Assembly: GCA_045612365.1 (NCBI GenBank)
Contig: JAZKYY010000012.1
Location: 1-27,983 of the forward strand
DNA from: RGIG9608 sp045612365
Lineage (GTDB): Bacteria > Bacteroidota > Bacteroidia > Bacteroidales > Paludibacteraceae
DNA: 27,983 nt
Direction: 5' to 3'
Part shown: positions 7,210-15,601 of the stretch, piece by piece
How positions within the stretch are numbered: position 1 is the first letter of the stretch
Layout: every line of letters starts with the position of its first letter
Notes under the pieces: model-generated
Databases searched by the model: none
What the model was told of the DNA's origin: nothing
Seen by the model: the letters and a program-made list of their open reading frames with translations, nothing else
Translations under genes and position numbers: made by a program

Positions 7210-8046
7210 TTACGCTTCTTCTACTGCTGGAGCGGCTTCTGCTTGAGAAGTTTCAATTTCTTTAATTGCTTCATCCTCTTTTTGAGCGCGAGTTTTACGA
7301 ACACGTTTTTCTTTGCGTTCTACAGGAGCTTCAGCAGCCTCACGTTCTTTTTGATTAGCCTTATACTCTTGAACACCTTCAGAAATAGCTTCAACAATTG
7401 CACTCAAAATCAAATCAATAGATTTTGTTGCATCATCGTTAGCTGGAATAACAAAGTCCACATTAGATGGATCTGAGTTAGTGTCAACGATACCAAACAC
7501 TGGGATACCCAAACGATTAGCTTCACGAACAGCAATATTTTCCTTCATAACGTCAACTACGAAAAGTGCAGAAGGCAAACGAACTAAACCAGAAATACTG
7601 CCTAAGTTCTTTTCTAGTTTTGCGCGTTGACGAGTAATTTGCAATTTCTCACGTTTTGAAAGATTTTCGAAAGTTCCATCATTTGACATTTTATCAATAG
7701 TTGCCATTTTTTTGATAGCCTTACGAATAGTTGGAAAGTTTGTCAACATACCACCAGCCCAACGTTCTGTGATATAAGGCATGCCAACAGAAGAAGCTCT
7801 TTCTGCGACAACCTCTTTAGCTTGTTTTTTTGTTGCAACAAAAAGAATTTGTCTTCCTGAAGATGCAATTTGTTTTGCTGCATCAACAGCTTCTTGCAAT
7901 TTTACTACAGTTTTGTGGAGATCAATAATGTGAATTCCATTGCTTTCCATAAAAATATATGGAGCCATGTTTGGATTCCACTTGCGTTTAAGGTGTCCGA
8001 AATGTGCACCTGCATTCAATAATTCTTGAAAATCAATATTTGCCAT
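7210..8046 (-). CDS. rpsB: 30S ribosomal protein S2
   Basis: S2 (uS2) joins the small subunit late in assembly and helps hold S1 in many bacteria. The 278-aa chain carries the conserved AGAHFGHLKRKWNPNMAPYIF, GGMLTNFPTIR and PVFGIVDTNSDPSNVDFVIPANDD segments. The core ends near residue 225. The remaining 50 or so residues form a charged tail (KEREAAEAPVERKEKR) ending in Ala/Glu/Pro, similar in style to the S16 tail in this window and probably disordered. It lies 137 bases after rpsI and 104 before tsf. Confidence 0.97.
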   Translation of the reverse strand: MANIDFQELLNAGAHFGHLKRKWNPNMAPYIFMESNGIHIIDLHKTVVKLQEAVDAAKQIASSGRQILFVATKKQAKEVVAERASSVGMPYITERWAGGMLTNFPTIRKAIKKMATIDKMSNDGTFENLSKREKLQITRQRAKLEKNLGSISGLVRLPSALFVVDVMKENIAVREANRLGIPVFGIVDTNSDPSNVDFVIPANDDATKSIDLILSAIVEAISEGVQEYKANQKEREAAEAPVERKEKRVRKTRAQKEDEAIKEIETSQAEAAPAVEEA

Positions 8047-8183
8047 TTTTATTAAGTTTTATTTTGTTTACTTTCTTTTTACTACTTATATTTTTTTATT
8101 AAGAAGCAATCATCAAGTAGTTGCTATAAGCAAGTCTAAATGATTTAGATTCTAAACTAAAGATTCTATTCGCAGAAACAATA
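8047..8183 (-). promoter_or_regulatory. Possible structured leader between rpsI and rpsB
   Basis: This 137-base gap is long for an r-protein operon and holds three small inverted repeats on the minus strand: TCTAAA/TTTAGA (8135-8149), TTGCT/AGCAA (8121-8133) and a long-range CTACTT/AAGTAG pair (8082-8087 with 8114-8119). An A-rich stretch then leads into the rpsB ATG. It could be an S2 autoregulatory leader; the stems are short and the region is AT-rich, so this is tentative. Confidence 0.3.
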
Positions 8184-8570
8184 TTAACGTTTTGAGAATT
8201 GGAATCTTTTGCGTGCTTTTGGACGACCTGGTTTTTTACGTTCCACTTCACGAGCATCACGAGTCAAAAATCCTGCATCTTTCAACACTTTTTTATCATC
8301 AGCATTAATCTTAACCAATGCACGAGCAATGGCAAGACGCAATGCTTCAGCTTGACCTTTGAAACCACCACCTTTAAGGTTAACCAAGATGTCATATTTT
8401 TCAACCACATCCAAAGTAGCCAAAGGTTGTTTTACTACATATTGTAAAATTCCAGAAGGAAAATAAACGTTCAAATCACGCTTATTGATAGTTATATTAC
8501 CAGCGCCTTGTTTTACATAAACACGTGCGATTGCTGATTTTCTTCTTCCTATTGCGTTTGTTACTTCCAT
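8184..8570 (-). CDS. rpsI: 30S ribosomal protein S9
   Basis: S9 (uS9) is a small-subunit protein whose C-terminal tail reaches the P-site tRNA. The 128-aa chain has the family hallmarks: NAIGRRKSAIARVY at the start, GGGFKGQAEALRLAIARALV in the middle, and the basic tail ERKKPGRPKARKRFQFSKR ending in the invariant SKR. It begins 1 base after the rplM stop, so the pair is tightly coupled, as in most bacteria. Confidence 0.98.
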   Translation of the reverse strand: MEVTNAIGRRKSAIARVYVKQGAGNITINKRDLNVYFPSGILQYVVKQPLATLDVVEKYDILVNLKGGGFKGQAEALRLAIARALVKINADDKKVLKDAGFLTRDAREVERKKPGRPKARKRFQFSKR

Positions 8571-8571
8571 A

Positions 8572-9027
8572 TTATTTCAGTAAATTTAAATCGATTTGTT
8601 TTGGTTGTTGTGCTTCATGAGGATGTTCTGAACCTGCATAAACATGCAAATTGCCGATAATAGCATTACCCAAACGATTTTTAGGCAACATTCCACGCAC
8701 TACTTTCTTGATTAATTTCTCAGGACTTTTTGCCAATAATTTTTCAGGAGTAATATCCTTTTGACCACCAGGATAACCAGTATAAGAAAGATATACACGA
8801 TCAGTCCATTTATTTCCTGTCAATTTTACTTTTTCTGCATTGATAACAATCACATTATCTCCGCAATCTACATGAGGAGTAAAGTTTGGTTTATACTTTC
8901 CTCTCAAAAGTTTTGCAACTTTAGTCCCCATACGTCCCAATACCATATCTGTAGCATCCACAATCACCCACTCTTTAACAACAGTGTTTTTGTTTGCTGC
9001 AATGGTTTTATAACTTAATGTATCCAC
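8572..9027 (-). CDS. rplM: 50S ribosomal protein L13
   Basis: L13 (uL13) is an early-assembling 23S rRNA binding protein of the large subunit. The 151-aa chain shows WVIVDATDMVLGRMGTKVAKLLRGKYKPNFTPHVDCGD, split here by recognisable blocks such as NKWTDRVYLSYTGYPGG and RGMLPKNRLG. The start codon is GTG (9025-9027): the residues after it (DTLSYKT) match the N-terminus of Bacteroidales L13, and no ATG is nearby. It heads rplM-rpsI-rpsB-tsf behind a strong promoter and a leader of about 130 bases. Confidence 0.96.
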   Translation of the reverse strand: MDTLSYKTIAANKNTVVKEWVIVDATDMVLGRMGTKVAKLLRGKYKPNFTPHVDCGDNVIVINAEKVKLTGNKWTDRVYLSYTGYPGGQKDITPEKLLAKSPEKLIKKVVRGMLPKNRLGNAIIGNLHVYAGSEHPHEAQQPKQIDLNLLK

Positions 9028-9157
9028 TTTTATAAATTTATTTTTTAATTAACAACACTATACTGCTCAACAAAAGTCACAATTCCAAACGGGCTAATTC
9101 ATTCAAAATCAGATATTTTATTTCGCAGTATTAATCTAAACTACTGGATAATATTTC
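9028..9157 (-). promoter_or_regulatory. 5' leader of the rplM operon
   Basis: Between the predicted transcription start and the rplM GTG lie about 130 untranslated bases. L13 is an autogenous regulator of its own operon in some bacteria, so a long leader before a GTG start is a plausible control region. I see no decisive hairpin by eye. Confidence 0.35.
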
Positions 9158-9163
9158 GGACTG

Positions 9164-9194
9164 CAAAAATACAACTTTGTTTTTAATAACCAAA
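9164..9194 (-). promoter_or_regulatory. Promoter of the rplM-rpsI-rpsB-tsf operon
   Basis: On the minus strand a TTTG (-33, 9191-9194) is separated by exactly 19 bases from TATTTTTG (-7, 9164-9171). This is the full Bacteroidetes primary-sigma consensus. It lies directly behind the rlmH stop, so rlmH and the r-protein operon meet head to tail with a fresh promoter between. Confidence 0.75.
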
Positions 9195-9217
9195 CGTTTA
9201 GAAAGTTTTTTTCTTTT

Positions 9218-9691
9218 TTATTCGTGATGATAAGGCTCTCCATTAATAATAGAAAAACAACGATAAAGTTGTTCCAAAAATATAGGTCGAACTATTTGAT
9301 GAGAAAAAGTAAGTTTTGATAATGAAATTTTTTCATTTGCTCTTGCATATACCGATTCTGAAAATCCATAAGCTCCACCTATCACAAAAACTACTTTTTT
9401 AATCGATTGTGTCTGCTTTTGTTCCAACCAAAATGCCATTTCCTTTGAAGTAAAACTTTTTCCTTTATCATCTAGAAGTACTATAAAATCAGATGAGTCT
9501 GTTTGCTTCAGAATAAAATTTCCCTCCAAATCTTTTACCTGACTTTCAGAAAGATTTTTAGCATTTCGTATTTCAGGAATTACTTTTATTTCAAAAGAAG
9601 TATAACGAAGAATTCTTTTTGTGTATTCTGCAATCGCTTCCTGAAAATAAGATTTTGAGGTTTTCCCTACAAGTATCAGTTCTATCTTCAT
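9218..9691 (-). CDS. rlmH: RlmH, 23S rRNA pseudouridine-1915 N3-methyltransferase
   Basis: RlmH (EC 2.1.1.177) is a small SPOUT-class enzyme that methylates pseudouridine 1915 in helix 69 of 23S rRNA in assembled 70S ribosomes. The 157-aa length fits. The trefoil-knot region is clear: FVIGGAYGFSESVYARANEKISLS, then TFSHQIVRPIFLEQLYRCFSIINGEPYHHE at the C-terminus, listed here as blocks; the last residues ending in YHH match the family. It is the last gene of the glyS-led operon, 15 bases after the glycosidase gene. Confidence 0.96.
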   Translation of the reverse strand: MKIELILVGKTSKSYFQEAIAEYTKRILRYTSFEIKVIPEIRNAKNLSESQVKDLEGNFILKQTDSSDFIVLLDDKGKSFTSKEMAFWLEQKQTQSIKKVVFVIGGAYGFSESVYARANEKISLSKLTFSHQIVRPIFLEQLYRCFSIINGEPYHHE

Positions 9692-9706
9692 CTTCTATCT
9701 TAAAAA

Positions 9707-11206
9707 TCAAAAACTCCTACTTACTGAAGAAACCTCACTTTCAACCTTATAACGATTTATACAAGAAACCCCAAACGTATATTTTCCTATAAACTTCGAA
9801 GCCTCTTTTATTTCAAAATAATCATTAAAGGTTATTCCAAGTATATTTTTTTCATCATTAATATCACCCAACTTATCTCCCTTGAAAACATAAACGACGT
9901 ATGTATTTACTTTTTGCTCACCAACACCTTTTGACTTATCCCAAAGCAACACACTTTTATTCTTTCCTTTTATTATCTGTAAATTTTGAGGCGATAGAGG
10001 TTTTTGACAATCTAGTAGTTTCTTTTGAGGAACAAGTGCAGGATATCGAAATAAATCTGTCTGCAAACTATCTAAAATTCCTAACGGATTTTTCAACAAT
10101 GGAGTAGCACTATAAAAAGCAACCCCCTGAACATTATCATAATTTTTATTCAAGTTCATTTGTCGCACAAGTTCATTTCCTTCATTCCAAGCCAACGATT
10201 TATTTTGCCCAAGACCAGAAGCGAACAAACCTACATAAAGATTTCTATTGAAATTGTTTTTACTCCACCATTCCACCAAAACCTTATAATCCGCAACACG
10301 TTTACCAATCTCCCAATAAAGCTGAGGAACCACATAATCAATATCTCCATCTTCGAGCCATTTCAAAATATCAGCATATAGGTCATCATAATTGGTCATT
10401 CCGGCTTTCGTTGCCGAACCAAGGACATCTTTATCATTATTACGCCATACACCAAAAGGGCTTATTCCAAACTCTACCCAAGGTTTTTCGCTTTTTATTG
10501 TTTGTTGCAACTCCTTTATAACCAAATTAACATTATCTCTCCGCCAATCATCCTTACTAGAAAATCCTCTTGAGTTTTCAGCGAAAGTTTTTTCATCTGG
10601 AAATTCCTTATTTGCTACTCTATATGGATAAAAATAATCATCAAAATGAATTGCATCTACATCGTAGTTTCTCACAATTTCTCGTACCACATTATTAAGA
10701 TGCACTCGAGTTTCTTCCAATCCAGGATTGAAATAATATTTCCCCCCATACTCCACAAAGAGATAAGGTTTCTTAAAAAACAAATTCGAGAAATGCAAAG
10801 ATTGCTTTTTCGTATCCATAGAAACCCTATAAGGATTCAACCATGCGTGCACTTCCAAGCAACGCTTATGCGCTTCTTCAATTATAAATTTTAAAGGATC
10901 ATAAAAGGGATTGGGACGCAGACCTTGTACTCCTGTTAAAAATTTTGACCAAGGTTCTAATTCAGAAAAATAAAACCCATCTGAAGTAGGACGAATCTGA
11001 ATAATGATTGCATTAAATTTCAATTTTTGAAATTGATCCAACATCGCAATCATCTCCTTTTGTTGCTCCTCTGTAGAGAGTCCCATTTGAGATGGCCAAT
11101 CGATATTATTAACCGTTGCGATCCAAACAGCACGCATTTGCCGCTTTTGAGAGAAACAAGTTGCAAAACAAATAAAAAGAAGAATGAGGACTGTTAACTT
11201 TCTCAT
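9707..11206 (-). CDS. Exported GHL10 (DUF187) glycoside-hydrolase-like protein, DigH-related
   Basis: The 499-aa product has an N-terminal signal peptide (MRKLTVLILLFICFATCFS, cut before Gln-Lys) and belongs to the GHL10/DUF187 TIM-barrel family. The E. coli relative DigH hydrolyses peptide-free glycan strands of peptidoglycan. The barrel spans about residues 22-340. It shows MRAVWIATVNNIDWPS, FNAIIIQIRP, EVHAWLNPYRV, and DAIHFDDYFYPY, whose Asp pair is the likely active-site motif. Residues 400-499 look like a fibronectin-III-type beta domain (LLWDKS, YVVYVFKGD). It lies between two rRNA methyltransferase genes with gaps of 15 and 22 bases. Periplasmic cell-wall turnover is likely, but the substrate here is inferred. 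Confidence 0.85.
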   Translation of the reverse strand: MRKLTVLILLFICFATCFSQKRQMRAVWIATVNNIDWPSQMGLSTEEQQKEMIAMLDQFQKLKFNAIIIQIRPTSDGFYFSELEPWSKFLTGVQGLRPNPFYDPLKFIIEEAHKRCLEVHAWLNPYRVSMDTKKQSLHFSNLFFKKPYLFVEYGGKYYFNPGLEETRVHLNNVVREIVRNYDVDAIHFDDYFYPYRVANKEFPDEKTFAENSRGFSSKDDWRRDNVNLVIKELQQTIKSEKPWVEFGISPFGVWRNNDKDVLGSATKAGMTNYDDLYADILKWLEDGDIDYVVPQLYWEIGKRVADYKVLVEWWSKNNFNRNLYVGLFASGLGQNKSLAWNEGNELVRQMNLNKNYDNVQGVAFYSATPLLKNPLGILDSLQTDLFRYPALVPQKKLLDCQKPLSPQNLQIIKGKNKSVLLWDKSKGVGEQKVNTYVVYVFKGDKLGDINDEKNILGITFNDYFEIKEASKFIGKYTFGVSCINRYKVESEVSSVSRSF

Positions 11207-11228
11207 TACAGAAAAAAATGTTCAAATA

Positions 11229-12401
11229 TTATCGTTTAGGTCTACAATACTTGTTTTCCATAAAGTTTTTTCTTTTCCCAGCAAAAACTTCAAATTTCCA
11301 ATATTCGCACTCTAGCGCACCATTTACAAGTTCAACCTTTTCTGAAGGTTTTAAACCTATCCGAGCCAAACAGTTTTCTTGCGAGGATATAACCCAAGCC
11401 GTATTTCCAGTAAACTTATGCTTCAAAAGAGAACCAAGTTCTTGATATAATGCTTCTAACTTTTCAACCTCAAGACGCTCTCCATAAGGAGGATTTGTAA
11501 CCATCAAACACTTCCCATCTATCGGTTCAAAATCACTAATCGGCATTTTTTTCAATTCAACATACTTTGAAAGCCCCGCAGATCGGACATTTTCTTCGCA
11601 TACTCTAATTGCCGAAGCCGACATATCCGAACCATATATTTTATACTGAAACGCACACTCTTTTGAGTCGTCGTTATAGATCTCGTCAAACAAATCCTTA
11701 TCAAAATCGTTCCACTTTTCAAAAGCAAAAGACGAACGATAAATACAAGGCGGAATATTCAATGCAATAAGAGCCGCCTCTATAAGCAGAGTTCCAGAAC
11801 CGCACATTGGATCCACAAAATTCGACTGACCTTTCCAACCGGCCATAAGGAGCATTCCTGCCGCCAAAACCTCACTTATAGGAGCCTCCGTCTGATGAAC
11901 ACGATAACCTCTTTTATGCAAAGATTCTCCTGAACTATCCAAAGAAACTGTACAATCTTTATGAGAGATATGTACATTTATGTACAAGTCTGGCTTATCT
12001 ATACTTACAGAAGGACGTCTACTGAATTTTTCAATAAATTGGTCTGCAATAGCATCTTTTACTCGATAAGTAACAAATTTTGAATGTTTAAATGTTTCTG
12101 AATAAATGGTAGAATCAATAGTAAATGTTTTCTTCAAATCTAGATATTCAGTCCAATCTATTTTTTTCACCTCTTCATAAACCTCATCGGCCGACGATGC
12201 TTTGAACGAAGCAATAGGTTTTAAGATTCTCAAAGCAGTTCTACAACAAAGATTTGCTTTATACATCAACTCTAAGTTACCAGAAAAAGAGACTGCACGG
12301 CGAAAGATTTGTACATCATTTGCCCCCAACTCTATCAACTCTTTTGCCAAAACATCTTCAAGCCCAAACAATGTTTTAGCCAACATCTTAAACTCTTTCA
12401 T
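11229..12401 (-). CDS. THUMP-domain 23S rRNA N2-guanine methyltransferase, RlmL N-terminal-like
   Basis: The protein resembles the N-terminal half of RlmL, which makes m2G2445 in 23S rRNA, and the COG0116 family. I choose the ATG at 12399-12401, sharing one base with the cysE stop (TGATG), giving 390 aa; a GTG one codon upstream is also possible. A THUMP domain occupies about residues 50-160 (RNA binding). The Rossmann methyltransferase follows, with the SAM-binding FVDPMCGSGTLLIEAALIA and the catalytic NPPYGERL. The RlmK half of the E. coli fusion is absent, as is usual outside gammaproteobacteria. The exact target base is inferred from the family. Confidence 0.9.
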   Translation of the reverse strand: MKEFKMLAKTLFGLEDVLAKELIELGANDVQIFRRAVSFSGNLELMYKANLCCRTALRILKPIASFKASSADEVYEEVKKIDWTEYLDLKKTFTIDSTIYSETFKHSKFVTYRVKDAIADQFIEKFSRRPSVSIDKPDLYINVHISHKDCTVSLDSSGESLHKRGYRVHQTEAPISEVLAAGMLLMAGWKGQSNFVDPMCGSGTLLIEAALIALNIPPCIYRSSFAFEKWNDFDKDLFDEIYNDDSKECAFQYKIYGSDMSASAIRVCEENVRSAGLSKYVELKKMPISDFEPIDGKCLMVTNPPYGERLEVEKLEALYQELGSLLKHKFTGNTAWVISSQENCLARIGLKPSEKVELVNGALECEYWKFEVFAGKRKNFMENKYCRPKR

Positions 12402-13258
12402 CACTTCTTTTGTATTATCTTTGCTTCAGCAGGGACATCCACATCTACCCAAATATTTCCTCCTATCACAGCATTTCGTCCAATGGTAATTCTACCCAAT
12501 ATCGTAGAATTTGCATATATAATAACTCCATCTTCAATAATAGGATGACGGAGAATTCCTTTTATAGGATTACCATTTTCATCCATCGGAAAACTTTTTG
12601 CTCCCAACGTAACACCCTGATAAAGTTTAACCCGATTACCAATAATAGTAGTTTCCCCAATAACAACACCAGTTCCGTGATCAATAGTAAAATAACAACC
12701 TATTTTTGCACCGGGATGAATATCTATGCCTGTTTCGGAATGTGCCATTTCCGTGATAATACGCGGAATAAGAGGGACTCCCAACTCCAACAACTCATGA
12801 GCAATACGGTAATTCACAATCGCACGAATAGCTGGATAGCAAAAAATAACCTCGCCTTTACTTGTTGCTGCAGGATCACCATTAAAAGCTGCCTCCACAT
12901 CAGTTATAAGCACCTCTCGCAACAGAGGCAAACGTTCAATAAATCGCACAGAAATACTTTCCGCTTCCTTCTCGCAAGAAACTTTTTCGGCAGAAACAAA
13001 GCACAAACCAGCCAAAATCTGCTCCGTCAATAAACGCTTAAGATTTTCGACATGAACCCCCATGTAATAACGTACGTTATCCTCTCTCACATCAGAATTT
13101 CCGAAATAACCTGGGAAAAGTATTTGTCGCAAAATGCGAACTATCTCATGAAGTTTTTCAATTGAAGGCATCGGCTCATCACTTTTTTTGGGATGAAAAA
13201 CACTTTGTAATGCCTCTTCGTTCGAAAGTAAATCTATTGTTTTTTGTATCGTTTTCAT
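12401..13258 (-). CDS. cysE: Serine O-acetyltransferase
   Basis: CysE (EC 2.3.1.30) acetylates L-serine with acetyl-CoA, the first step of cysteine synthesis. The ATG at 13256-13258 overlaps the upstream stop as ATGA and gives 285 aa; an ATG three codons upstream (13267) is the alternative. The N-terminal helical domain covers about residues 1-150. The C-terminal left-handed beta-helix has hexapeptide repeats (IHPGAKIG, VVIGETTIIGNRVKLYQGV) and the catalytic DHGTG loop. The length and the insert with NGNPIKG are typical of the longer Bacteroidetes form. It is translationally coupled at both ends to its neighbours. Confidence 0.93.
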   Translation of the reverse strand: MKTIQKTIDLLSNEEALQSVFHPKKSDEPMPSIEKLHEIVRILRQILFPGYFGNSDVREDNVRYYMGVHVENLKRLLTEQILAGLCFVSAEKVSCEKEAESISVRFIERLPLLREVLITDVEAAFNGDPAATSKGEVIFCYPAIRAIVNYRIAHELLELGVPLIPRIITEMAHSETGIDIHPGAKIGCYFTIDHGTGVVIGETTIIGNRVKLYQGVTLGAKSFPMDENGNPIKGILRHPIIEDGVIIYANSTILGRITIGRNAVIGGNIWVDVDVPAEAKIIQKK

Positions 13259-13761
13259 TTCAGCCATTTATCTATTGCCTTTTGAGCTACGAGCGTACGC
13301 TCTTCTCCCTTACCCTCAATCTCTTCAAAAGGCACCGACGTTTTTTTTATTTCCTGCAAATACCAATCATATAAAAATTCTCGCAAGTCAGGATTTTCTC
13401 GAACAGGCTCTGCTATCCATTCCAAATCAGGTTTACAAAGCAAATACAAATCCACTTTTTCTTGCAAAATTGCCTCATTCAACCACTGTGGCTCACGATG
13501 GAAAACATATTCAAACCACACTTTTGTTACAATCAAATCCGTATCAAAAATCAAGAACTCCTTATCCGTTTTCATCAAAAACTGCTCAAACTGAGTTTTT
13601 GCAATATACTCTACATCCGAATAACAATAAGCTCTTTCTAAATTTTCGACATACTCACGTGCATACTCGGCAACCCAATCTGCATTGTTGTTTTTTGCCA
13701 AAACCTCACAAAGTGTAGTTTTTCCTACCGATTCTGGACCTATTACAACAATTTTTTTCAT
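13255..13761 (-). CDS. NadR-type nicotinamide riboside kinase domain protein (AAA_28 ATPase)
   Basis: This 168-aa P-loop protein matches the C-terminal kinase domain of NadR, which phosphorylates nicotinamide riboside to NMN, without the adenylyltransferase or DNA-binding domains. The Walker A motif GPESVGKTT is at residues 8-16. It is followed by the family's WVAEYAREYVE, by FLIFDTDLIVTKVW (Walker B region), and by a lid segment around EPVRENPDLRE. It lies 17 bases after glyS and overlaps cysE by 4 bases. Family members are often annotated only as ATPase; NAD salvage is the best guess. Confidence 0.8.
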   Translation of the reverse strand: MKKIVVIGPESVGKTTLCEVLAKNNNADWVAEYAREYVENLERAYCYSDVEYIAKTQFEQFLMKTDKEFLIFDTDLIVTKVWFEYVFHREPQWLNEAILQEKVDLYLLCKPDLEWIAEPVRENPDLREFLYDWYLQEIKKTSVPFEEIEGKGEERTLVAQKAIDKWLK

Positions 13762-13778
13762 TTAAGAAAAACAGACAT

Positions 13779-15326
13779 TTATTCAACGATTCTCTTAAAC
13801 AAGTTCTTCATATTTACTTGTTCATCAATAATAGAATGCAATTCGCTAATTTCCACACGTTCTTGTTGCATTGTATCACGATGACGAATCGTTACACATC
13901 CATCTTCCAATGTTTGATGATCCACCGTAATACAGAATGGAGTTCCTACGGCATCCTGACGACGATAACGTTTTCCTATCGAATCTTTTTCATCATACGA
14001 ACATTTGAAATCAAATTTCAAAAGATTCATTATTTCTCGAGCCTTTTCTGGAAGACCATCTTTCTTAACCAAAGGCATCACACACGCCTTGACAGGTGCA
14101 AGCACTGCAGGGAACTTCAACACCACACGACTATCGCCACCTTCAAGAGTTTCTTCACAATATGCTGCAGACATGATAGAAAGGAACATACGATCCACAC
14201 CTATCGAAGTTTCAATCACAAAAGGAGTATAACTTTGGTTTATTTCAGGATCAAAATATTTAATATTTTTTCCTGAATATTTTTCATGGCTACCCAAATC
14301 AAAATCAGTACGCGAGTGAATTCCTTCTACCTCTTTAAAACCAAAAGGCATTTCAAATTCTATATCAGTTGCTGCATTCGCATAGTGAGCCAACTTGTCA
14401 TGATCATGATAACGATATTTATGGTCGCCAAGTCCAAGAGCTTTGTGCCACTTTAAACGAAATGCTTTCCAATGCTCAAACCATTGCAACTCAGTTCCTG
14501 GTTTTACAAAGAACTGCATTTCCATTTGTTCAAACTCACGCATACGGAAAATAAACTGACGAGCCACAATCTCGTTTCTGAACGCCTTACCTATCTGCGC
14601 AATACCAAACGGAATTTTCATACGACCAGTTTTTTGGACATTAAGGTAATTTACAAAAATACCTTGTGCCGTTTCTGGACGAAGATAAACCTTCATGGCT
14701 CCATCAGACGTAGATCCCATCTCCGTTGAGAACATTAAGTTAAACTGACGCACATCGGTCCAATTTCGAGTACCACTTATTGGGCAAACTATTTCCTCAT
14801 CAAGAATAATCTGTTTAAGTTCTTCAAGATTATTTGCTTCGAGTGCCGCCACAAAACGAGAATGCAATGTTTCTCTTTTCTGAACATAATCCTGTACACG
14901 AGCATTTGTTTGGCAAAACATCTCTCTATCAAACGATTCTCCAAATCGTTTTGCTGCCTTGTCGCATTCTTTATTTATTTTTTCATCGTACTTTGCTAGT
15001 TGTTCTTCGATCAAAACATCGGCACGATAACGTTTTTTCGAATCACGATTATCAATGAGCGGATCATTAAAAGCATCTACATGTCCCGATGCTTTCCATG
15101 TGGTAGGGTGCATAAAGATTGCTGCATCGATTCCCACAATATTTTCGTGCAAAAGAATCATACTATCCCACCAATATTTTTTGATGTTATTTTTGAGTTC
15201 TACACCATTTTGTCCATAATCATATACAGCACCAAGTCCATCATAAATTTCACTAGATGGAAATACAAAACCATACTCTTTGCAGTGTGCTACCAATTTT
15301 TTGAAAACATCTTCTTGTGAAGCCAT
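13779..15326 (-). CDS. glyS: Glycyl-tRNA synthetase (dimeric, class II)
   Basis: GlyRS (EC 6.1.1.14) charges tRNA-Gly. The 515-aa single chain is the alpha2 type shared with archaea, eukaryotes and Gram-positives, not the alpha2beta2 type of E. coli. Visible landmarks: GFVFPSSEIYDGLGAVYDYG near the start, an inserted charged region about 95-165, motif 2 around FRNEIVARQFIFRMREFEQMEMQFF (quoted as a location, residues about 245-270), motif 3 with SIGVDRMFL, and a C-terminal anticodon-binding domain from about 400. It heads a six-gene operon ending in rlmH. Confidence 0.96.
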   Translation of the reverse strand: MASQEDVFKKLVAHCKEYGFVFPSSEIYDGLGAVYDYGQNGVELKNNIKKYWWDSMILLHENIVGIDAAIFMHPTTWKASGHVDAFNDPLIDNRDSKKRYRADVLIEEQLAKYDEKINKECDKAAKRFGESFDREMFCQTNARVQDYVQKRETLHSRFVAALEANNLEELKQIILDEEIVCPISGTRNWTDVRQFNLMFSTEMGSTSDGAMKVYLRPETAQGIFVNYLNVQKTGRMKIPFGIAQIGKAFRNEIVARQFIFRMREFEQMEMQFFVKPGTELQWFEHWKAFRLKWHKALGLGDHKYRYHDHDKLAHYANAATDIEFEMPFGFKEVEGIHSRTDFDLGSHEKYSGKNIKYFDPEINQSYTPFVIETSIGVDRMFLSIMSAAYCEETLEGGDSRVVLKFPAVLAPVKACVMPLVKKDGLPEKAREIMNLLKFDFKCSYDEKDSIGKRYRRQDAVGTPFCITVDHQTLEDGCVTIRHRDTMQQERVEISELHSIIDEQVNMKNLFKRIVE

Positions 15327-15373
15327 AATATCCTCTATTGTTTTTTATTTCTAATAATCAAAATTCCAAACCG

Positions 15374-15381
15374 CAAAGGTA
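15374..15381 (-). promoter_or_regulatory. Putative -7 element of the glyS operon
   Basis: The minus strand reads TACCTTTG, 47 bases before the glyS ATG. A TTTG lies upstream at 15405-15408, but 23 bases away, longer than the usual 19-21. The -7 match is good; the pair is imperfect. Confidence 0.5.
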
Positions 15382-15465
15382 TGAAAAAGTAAATAGTTAG
15401 CGGACAAAAAGCAAAAAAGAAAAACCAAAAAGAAGGCTAAGAAGGCAAAAAAACACTATTTATTT

Positions 15466-15496
15466 TTTGCAACATCATGAAAATAACATATCTTTG
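15466..15496 (+). promoter_or_regulatory. Promoter of the CAT-anticodon tRNA gene
   Basis: TTTG (15466-15469), a 19-base spacer, then TATCTTTG (15489-15496) matches the Bacteroidetes consensus fully. The tRNA begins 19 bases after the -7 box, leaving a short 5' leader for RNase P. Confidence 0.75.
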
Positions 15497-15514
15497 CATC
15501 GCTTTTTGAGAGCA

Positions 15515-15589
15515 GGACCCTTAGCTCAGTTGGTTAGTAGCACCTGACTCATAATCAGGGGGTCGTTGGTTCAAGCCCAACAGGGTCCA
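15515..15589 (+). tRNA. tRNA with CAT anticodon (elongator Met, or Ile2 read by lysidine)
   Basis: A full cloverleaf can be folded. The acceptor is GGACCCT/AGGGTCC with discriminator A. The anticodon stem is CCTGA/TCAGG with loop CTCATAA (anticodon CAT at 15550-15552). The variable loop has five bases and the T arm is GTTGG-TTCAAGC-CCAAC. No CCA is encoded. The D arm is odd: GCTC faces TAGC, so the innermost pair is C-T, and the loop is one base longer than in the usual GCTC-9-GAGC arm. It is not the initiator, whose anticodon stem has three G-C pairs. The acceptor and T-arm sequences resemble E. coli tRNA-Ile2 as much as tRNA-Met, so decoding as AUG or, with lysidine, AUA is unresolved. Confidence 0.92.
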
Positions 15590-15601
15590 CAAGTTGAAAA
15601 T

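Noticed and set aside
12410..13033. Open frame of 207 codons on plus, opposite cysE
   Set aside because: Its composition (Asn/Ser/His/Cys-rich) is that of an antisense reading of a conserved gene; no motif or start context.
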